Of a stretch of DNA of 9,253 nt, positions 5,514 through 9,253 are shown piece by piece. The position numbers were made by a program, and so were the translations under genes. The DNA is from Planctomycetota bacterium (GTDB lineage Bacteria; Planctomycetota; Phycisphaerae; Sedimentisphaerales; Anaerobacaceae). Below the pieces are notes generated by a model. The model did no database searches. It worked only from the letters and a program-made list of their open reading frames with translations, and was not told the origin of the DNA. The stretch covers positions 1,309 to 10,561 of the forward strand of contig JAFNGF010000396.1 of NCBI GenBank assembly GCA_017885385.1, written 5' to 3'. Every line of letters starts with the position of its first letter. Positions within the stretch are counted from its first letter, which is position 1.

Positions 5514-5644
5514 AACCGCCGATTACACGGATTCCGTTCCGAGCGAAGTCGAGGAATCTGCTTTGTGGCGGACGTGTCACGATATTATACATATTGGCAG
5601 ACCCCTCGACCGGACTCGGGGCAGGTTCTGCGAAATCTGTGGTT
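5514..5644. repeat. 131-bp element with imperfect inverted ends
   Basis: The left end AACCGCCGATTACACGGATT (5514-5533) and the complement of the right end, AACCACAGATTTCGCAGAAC (5625-5644), match at about 13 of 20. Further in, the complement of 5597-5621 resembles 5537-5561 (CCGAG, GTCGAGG and TCTGC shared, about 17 of 25). AACCACAGATT-type ends are, from memory, common intergenic repeats in this phylum. The rest of the gap between the two genes (5457-5651) contains only AATTGACAATT (5498-5508), also present in inverse sense at 5338-5348. Confidence 0.5.
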
Positions 5645-5651
5645 TCTTTTT

Positions 5652-6413
5652 TCAATTTGCAATGGCTTGGCCATCCCTGATCGGGATTGTCAATTTACCA
5701 GTTACCAGCTTGTCCGGTGCTTTTCGGGCCAGTCTCCGGCAGCTTTCGCAGTCACAAGCTCCGACCAGCCGCAGATGTGATGTCCCGGCGACCATTCTGG
5801 TGTCGGTCAATCTCGCCCCTTTGGCCTGCATCTTACGAAGTGCCATCTTCGCCTCTCTGTTATTGTGCGAACCCACCGCGTCAACCACTACTGTCACACG
5901 CTTACTCCGCTGTAGCAGTCCCAGCGCGGCCGCCTGGACGGCGCCTTCGGTGCTGGCTCCAATCAAAACAAACTCACTGGCTCGTAAGTCGCTCAGCAAC
6001 CTATCGATCCGAGGCTCATCAAAGGGATCAACGCAGCGCTGATGAAGAATGATCTGCCTATACTGGCGCAGCATATCTCTTGGTAAATCGGTGCTGCCGT
6101 CGGCGGGAAAGCTCACTCTGTTGCTCAGCAGTGTGTACGGCACCTTTTTTTGCCCATCTGTTCCATCCAGGCAGTAATGAGCCGCATCCGCCATTGCTTC
6201 GCCTTCCGGCGGATTATTATTGGGATGAATCTCACAGGTCGAGATGACCGGGATGTCCTTACTTCTGGCCCAGGCCATCACCCGGCGAATGTGCGATAGT
6301 ACCCTCCTATGGTTCCTTATGCACGCTTTGCCCCCAGCCAGTAGAAAGTCACGCTGCGTGTTGATATCCAGCAAGACTGCCTTGCGCCGGTTTTTCAGTA
6401 AGTGCAGAATCAT
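5652..6413 (-). CDS. isochorismatase-fold (cysteine hydrolase superfamily) protein
   Basis: 253 residues. The Rossmann-like fold of isochorismatase relatives is recognisable: strand AVLLDINTQRDFL with the conserved Asp16, helix RRVLSHIRRVMAWARSKDIP, strand VISTCEIHP, then DPFDEPRIDRLLSDL, FVLIGASTEGAVQAAALGLL and RVTVVVDAVGSHN. Of the usual Asp-Lys-Cys triad only Asp16 is clear: the Lys position reads HQR (about 124-126) and the nucleophile position in TEGAV (155-159) is not Cys. A C-terminal GACDCESC (218-225) offers Cys residues of unknown role. It may be a non-catalytic or chemically different branch. The last 13 residues (LTIPIRDGQAIAN) come from the 24-bp repeat, so the original stop is probably lost. 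A weak AAAGGA precedes the start. Confidence 0.7.
   Translation of the reverse strand: MILHLLKNRRKAVLLDINTQRDFLLAGGKACIRNHRRVLSHIRRVMAWARSKDIPVISTCEIHPNNNPPEGEAMADAAHYCLDGTDGQKKVPYTLLSNRVSFPADGSTDLPRDMLRQYRQIILHQRCVDPFDEPRIDRLLSDLRASEFVLIGASTEGAVQAAALGLLQRSKRVTVVVDAVGSHNNREAKMALRKMQAKGARLTDTRMVAGTSHLRLVGACDCESCRRLARKAPDKLVTGKLTIPIRDGQAIAN
5663..5686. repeat. 24-bp repeat, copy 2 (end of isochorismatase-like gene)
   Basis: Identical over 24 bases to 5231-5254. On the minus strand it encodes PIRDGQA just before the stop codon at 5652-5654, so the element supplies the protein's C-terminus. Confidence 0.75.
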
Positions 6414-6609
6414 TTTACAGGGTTCCTTTCTGGCCCTTTCAGATTCCGTCCTATAAAGCCATACGCTCAGGCGACGATTGAGTTCAAAAGCTCTTATCGA
6501 ACAGACTGCGGGTGCACTTTAAGCAGAAACAGCCACGAAGCTCTTCTGTCGTTTGCGTGACCGGTTGTCCGTTTGTACAATTAAGTCGGCATGACCTTGA
6601 CTTTGACGG

Positions 6610-6654
6610 CCCCCGCCTGCGTGGGGGCAAGCTTGCCCCTGCGAAAGCAGGGGT
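6610..6654. repeat. 45-bp double-hairpin element, intergenic copy
   Basis: Two hairpins, CCCCCGC-CTGC-GTGGGGG and CCCCTGC-GAAA-GCAGGGG, joined by the palindrome CAAGCTTG. It differs from the copy inside trmB (6839-6883) at one base of 45 (T/C in the first stem). It lies in the 314-base gap between the divergent isochorismatase-like and trmB genes (6414-6727), where I see no gene and no convincing promoter. Confidence 0.85.
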
Positions 6655-6727
6655 TATTGCCGCGAAGACGGGAATCAGTCGAGTGCTGTTCTTTATCTAA
6701 TTTGCGTTTTTTGCCCATATTAAACCT

Positions 6728-7450
6728 ATGGCAAAGGTCCTAAAAGAATATCCTTCGGTTGCACTATGCTTGGAGAATCTCTACAGCAGAATCGCTCCGG
6801 CGGGCGGATGGCGGATAAACTTCGCGCAGGTTTTCGGACCCCCGCCTGCGCGGGGGCAAGCTTGCCCCTGCGAAAGCAGGGGTGCTGGGCCGCTGCACAT
6901 TGAGGTCGGCACAGGCAAAGCAACCTTCCTTCTGAGCCAGGCTAAAGCGCAGCCGGATGTCGATTTTCTGGGAATCGAACGGGCAAAGAAATTCTATCGC
7001 TACGCTGTGGACCGGATTGGCCGATCCGGCCTGACAAATGTACGGATAGTCCGCACCGATGCTGCCGCTTTCTTAGCTGATTTTGTGCCGGATGCCTCCG
7101 TAGACTGCTTTCACATTTATTTCCCCGACCCCTGGCCGAAAAGCCGCCACCACAAAAGACGCTTTCTCAACGAGGTAAATCTTCAGCAGCTGCTGCGCTG
7201 CCTGAAGCCCGCCGGCCGGTTAAGAATTGCCACCGATGATGGCGATTATTTCGATCAGATACAGCAGCTAATAGCAGTTCAGGCAGAAAGACTTGAAGTG
7301 ATCGAATTTCTCCCTGCCGCCGGCGCAGAAAAGGGCGAACTAACCGGCACCAACTACGAACGAAAATACATCAAAGACCAAAGACAAATCTATACCCTTG
7401 CTGTGAGAAAGGCCGATAAGGACCACAGCGCTATTTGCCAGGGCGCCTGA
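6728..7450 (+). CDS. trmB: tRNA (guanine-N7-)-methyltransferase with in-frame repeat insertion
   Basis: 240 residues. TrmB makes m7G46 in the variable loop of tRNAs using S-adenosylmethionine, in the cytosol. The SAM-binding motif is LHIEVGTGKATF (56-67), followed by FLGIERAKKFYRYAVDR, VRIVRTDAAAFL and the family hallmark FHIYFPDPWPKSRHHKRRF (128-146). Then come RIATDDGDYF (166-175) and, near the end, the substrate motif GTNYERKY (207-214). Residues 38-52 (PPPARGQACPCESRG) are exactly the 45-bp repeat in codon phase, placed between VFG and the SAM strand, where relatives run straight on. All catalytic motifs survive, so the protein may be active with a 15-residue loop. No clear Shine-Dalgarno site precedes ATG 6728, but KEYPSVAL matches the usual N-terminus. 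Its last 20 bases overlap the convergent DUF3795 gene. Confidence 0.92.
   Translation: MAKVLKEYPSVALCLENLYSRIAPAGGWRINFAQVFGPPPARGQACPCESRGAGPLHIEVGTGKATFLLSQAKAQPDVDFLGIERAKKFYRYAVDRIGRSGLTNVRIVRTDAAAFLADFVPDASVDCFHIYFPDPWPKSRHHKRRFLNEVNLQQLLRCLKPAGRLRIATDDGDYFDQIQQLIAVQAERLEVIEFLPAAGAEKGELTGTNYERKYIKDQRQIYTLAVRKADKDHSAICQGA
6839..6883. repeat. 45-bp double-hairpin element inside trmB
   Basis: Same element as 6610-6654, 44 of 45 bases identical: CCCCCGC-CTGC-GCGGGGG, CAAGCTTG, CCCCTGC-GAAA-GCAGGGG. It starts and ends exactly on codon boundaries of trmB (codons 38-52) and contains no stop in that frame. Confidence 0.88.
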
Positions 7451-8012
7451 GTCTCAAATCGATGCCGGCTTTGCAGGCAAAATCCTCGATAGAGGCGCGG
7501 AGAATTCTGGCCTTGGATTTTATGTCGGAATCGGCCACCGCTCCTGCCTTGCGACAGGAAGACGCGGGGGTCTTTTGCGCTTGCTTGACGGCTTTGGCTA
7601 TCAACGGCGTTGGCAGCAGCGCCGCCGCGATGCAGTAAAAACTGCACGACCTTCCGTCATTATAGTTGGCCAGCAGGCTCTCCAGGACCTGGCGTTTTTT
7701 GCTCTGCTGGCGCAGCCATTTCGTTAGTCCAGCTTGCTTGATGCGATCGATGTTCGACAAACAGACGCGGTGAGTGACGAAGCTATCCCAATCGAAGAAA
7801 TTATCGTATTTTTCGCACGGAAAATCCTGACATTCTGCGCACGTCTCGAAGCCGTTTTTCTTGACGCAGCAGTTGTAACGCTTACAGGAAATCGTCAAAG
7901 AAAGTACTTTGCAGCCGGGACATTTGCTGGCCGCTGTCGACTGATACCGGGGACACAGGCCGCAATACAATCCGCAGCAACCGGCAAGATTCTTTTCTTC
8001 TGTTAAGCTCAT
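7431..8012 (-). CDS. DUF3795 cysteine-cluster protein
   Basis: 193 residues from ATG 8012, chosen over more upstream possibilities because AAGGGTGA lies just before it and MSLTEEKNLAGCCGLYCGLC is the typical family N-terminus. The Cys pattern is rich: CCGLYCGLC, KCPGCK, CKRYNCC and ETCAECQDFPCEKYD, which would bind zinc or an iron-sulfur cluster. This is the pattern of DUF3795 (cysteine-rich, function unknown). The C-terminal 80 residues are helical and basic. It starts 11 bases after the pseudopilin stop, and its ribosome site overlaps that stop, so co-transcription is likely. Its 3' end overlaps trmB tail to tail by 20 bases. No repeat interrupts it. Confidence 0.8.
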   Translation of the reverse strand: MSLTEEKNLAGCCGLYCGLCPRYQSTAASKCPGCKVLSLTISCKRYNCCVKKNGFETCAECQDFPCEKYDNFFDWDSFVTHRVCLSNIDRIKQAGLTKWLRQQSKKRQVLESLLANYNDGRSCSFYCIAAALLPTPLIAKAVKQAQKTPASSCRKAGAVADSDIKSKARILRASIEDFACKAGIDLRLRRPGK

Positions 8013-8023
8013 CTTCACCCTTA

Positions 8024-8824
8024 TCAACCAGTTGGTGTGTAACCTAATTTCCCCCACACGGCCTTCTGGACCCGATGCAAATCTGGATTGCCCGGCTGGT
8101 TAGGCGTGGACCCAACTTCCAATCTGCCGTAGCTTGTCGTCCGCGGGTCCTTCCACTTCCAGTATTCGCTGTGCCCGTCTGCAAAGGAGAAGTTTGTGCC
8201 GTTGCCGTGCCGGACCGGGGGCGGGTCCTTATGGCGGTTGTCAGCCGCAAGTATGCCCGCCACCGTGACGGTGCTTCCCCACCAGGCCTCCCTGTCATAA
8301 GGGACGCTCCAGCTGGCAAATGTCACCCAACCTTCATCGAGAAAAACAGCTCTCTCGCCGGGCCTGGCGATCTGCATCCTATTTTTAATCCTGGGCCCGC
8401 TTGGCCAGCCGTTCATAGAATCGACTATAGCATACGTGCGCATCTCGCCCCGCAGGCCGGTCGGGCATTTGTAGAGTTTCTCGCTCTTGCAATATGAAAA
8501 TAGTGCCCCCTCTTTGATCGCTTTTATCTGGTCTGCTTCGCGTGTCGTATCCGTGTATCCGGCCCAGTGCACCCAGCCGTCTTCGTCGGCAGGTATTGGG
8601 TTTTCGCCCCCTTTGCCGGTGCAGCCGTTGACGATCTTGTTGTCGTTATCATCCGCGTATAAAACCCAGGCAAGGCCCAACTGTGTGACATTGTTCAGGC
8701 AGGCAGCGCGTTTCCCCTGCTCTCTGGCTCTATTTAACGTCGGTATCAAGATCGCCATCAATACGGCAATTATGGCGATCACCACCAGAAGCTCTATTAA
8801 CGTAAACGCTCTTGATTTACACAT
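8024..8824 (-). CDS. type II secretion-type pseudopilin with H-X9-DG motif
   Basis: 266 residues from ATG 8824, giving the short leader MCKSRA and then FTLIELLVVIAIIAVLMAIL, the prepilin cleavage and methylation site (Ala|Phe, Glu at +5) plus the hydrophobic stalk helix. NRAREQGKRAACLNNVTQLGLA continues the helix as in planctomycete and lentisphaeral 'DUF1559-like' pseudopilins. The globular part contains LYKCPTGL and ends with HGNGTNFSFADG, the H-X9-DG motif, followed by KWKDPRT. A TTG at 8848 in the same frame is possible but would lengthen the leader atypically. Such proteins occur in dozens of copies per genome and may form surface filaments or take part in secretion. The start lies ten bases after the HEAT gene stop, suggesting translational coupling. 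Confidence 0.85.
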   Translation of the reverse strand: MCKSRAFTLIELLVVIAIIAVLMAILIPTLNRAREQGKRAACLNNVTQLGLAWVLYADDNDNKIVNGCTGKGGENPIPADEDGWVHWAGYTDTTREADQIKAIKEGALFSYCKSEKLYKCPTGLRGEMRTYAIVDSMNGWPSGPRIKNRMQIARPGERAVFLDEGWVTFASWSVPYDREAWWGSTVTVAGILAADNRHKDPPPVRHGNGTNFSFADGHSEYWKWKDPRTTSYGRLEVGSTPNQPGNPDLHRVQKAVWGKLGYTPTG

Positions 8825-8834
8825 AGGTATCGAC

Positions 8835-9253
8835 TTAAGGACTTCCAAGCCGCTTCAGCACCTCGCCTGTCACTCGCTGCACATAGTTGTCAGGGTCTTT
8901 TTCGTGAGCCTTGATCTGCTCCAGAGCAGGCCGGGCTTTTTCACCAATTTTATTGAGTGCAGTGACAGCAAAAAGGCGCGCCTTATCAGTTTTGCAGTCC
9001 AGCCCCTCCACCAGTACGGGCAGAGCCTTTTCTTCTTGGCCCCAGTCACATAGGGCGTGGGCGGCGGCGATGCGAACAACCGGCGCCGGGTCCCTGAGCA
9101 TTTTCTGCAGCGAGGTTTCTGCCTGCTTTCTGGCCGGCCCTTCCTTCCCTTCGACGGAGTTTACCCTGAGCGCAGCCGAAGGGCTCAGGGCTGAAGGCTT
9201 TCTCCGCTCAGAAGGGGCTCTGTGTCGACCAAGCCTTTTGCTGAACCAGGGGT
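8835..9253 (-). CDS. HEAT-repeat protein, C-terminal part (5' end outside window)
   Basis: The frame is open from the window edge to TAA at 8835-8837, so the ATG at 9101 is internal: the upstream residues (GPARKQAETSLQKML) continue the helical pattern. HEAT-type helix pairs are seen at RDPAPVVRIAAAHALCDWGQ, DKARLFAVTALNKIGEKARP and DNYVQRVTGEVLKRLG. From memory, this style of tail (VVRIAAAHALC, KALPVLVEGL, KARPAL) is common at the C-terminus of planctomycete sulfatases and in free HEAT proteins; which one applies cannot be told here. Around 9150-9200 the translation SALSPSAALRVNSVEG is repeat DNA (perfect 8-bp palindrome), apparently an in-frame insertion. It leads a probable operon with the pseudopilin and the DUF3795 gene. 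Confidence 0.65.
   Translation of the reverse strand, partial: PWFSKRLGRHRAPSERRKPSALSPSAALRVNSVEGKEGPARKQAETSLQKMLRDPAPVVRIAAAHALCDWGQEEKALPVLVEGLDCKTDKARLFAVTALNKIGEKARPALEQIKAHEKDPDNYVQRVTGEVLKRLGSP
9164..9190. repeat. palindromic element within HEAT gene
   Basis: CCCTGAGC (9164-9171) and GCTCAGGG (9183-9190), a perfect 8-bp stem with an 11-base loop, followed inside the gene by CTTCGACGGAG-type sequence. It reads without stops in the HEAT frame (SALSPSAALRV). Related CCTGAGC/GTCGAAGG sequence occurs in the M14 gene tail at 4072-4090. Confidence 0.6.

Noticed and set aside
5500..6042. 180-codon plus-strand ORF
   Set aside because: Antisense to the isochorismatase-like gene and to the 131-bp inverted element; no domain features.
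6695..6727. Promoter or ribosome site directly before trmB
   Set aside because: AT-rich (TTGCGT, CATATTAA) but the spacing is only about 8-9 bases and there is no Shine-Dalgarno match.
6610..6883. CRISPR array
   Set aside because: Only two copies of the 45-bp repeat, 229 bases apart, with a gene start between them; no regular spacers.
8487..9053. 188-codon plus-strand ORF
   Set aside because: Antisense to both the pseudopilin and the HEAT gene, which have clear motifs on the minus strand.

Overview
The window looks like a chromosomal stretch from an uncultured Planctomycetota bacterium, probably class Phycisphaerae. This rests on family resemblance recalled from memory: an H-X9-DG pseudopilin with an FTLIELL N-terminus, a DUF3795 cysteine-cluster protein, a TrmB and an M14 peptidase of the planctomycete type, and intergenic DNA crowded with short palindromic repeats. 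No rRNA, tRNA, CRISPR array or complete transposase gene was seen.

Layout. 1-1100 (+): the 3' part of a DUF434/DUF5616-type gene, then a small ORF overlapping a truncated nucleotidyltransferase, then a second copy (about 89% identical) of only the last 70 bases of the DUF434 gene. 1091-2558 (-): a visibly AT-richer two-gene block, a secreted LolA-like protein and a C39-peptidase-like protein joined by an ATGA overlap. The block is bracketed by inverted copies of a GGTGTCCCC-containing repeat, and the C39 gene is cut off at that repeat. 2521-3052: no gene, but palindromic repeats. 3053-3736 (-): intact HAD phosphatase/phosphomutase. 3981-5361 (-): zinc carboxypeptidase (M14) whose secretion signal and catalytic domain now lie in different frames because a 51-bp cruciform repeat sits between them. 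5652-6413 (-): isochorismatase-fold protein without the usual catalytic Lys and Cys. 6728-7450 (+): trmB carrying a 45-bp palindromic repeat as 15 extra codons. 7431-9253 (-): HEAT-repeat protein (5' end outside the window), pseudopilin and DUF3795 protein, closely packed as a likely operon.

The genes do not form one pathway. What unites the window is the repeats: at least four different short palindromic elements lie inside open reading frames (trmB, M14 peptidase at both ends, the C-terminus of the isochorismatase-like gene, the HEAT gene), with a near-identical or identical copy of two of them elsewhere in the window. A fifth repeat family marks the edges of truncated genes. This resembles the protein-coding palindromic elements known from Rickettsia, and it is the strongest candidate here for something under-described.
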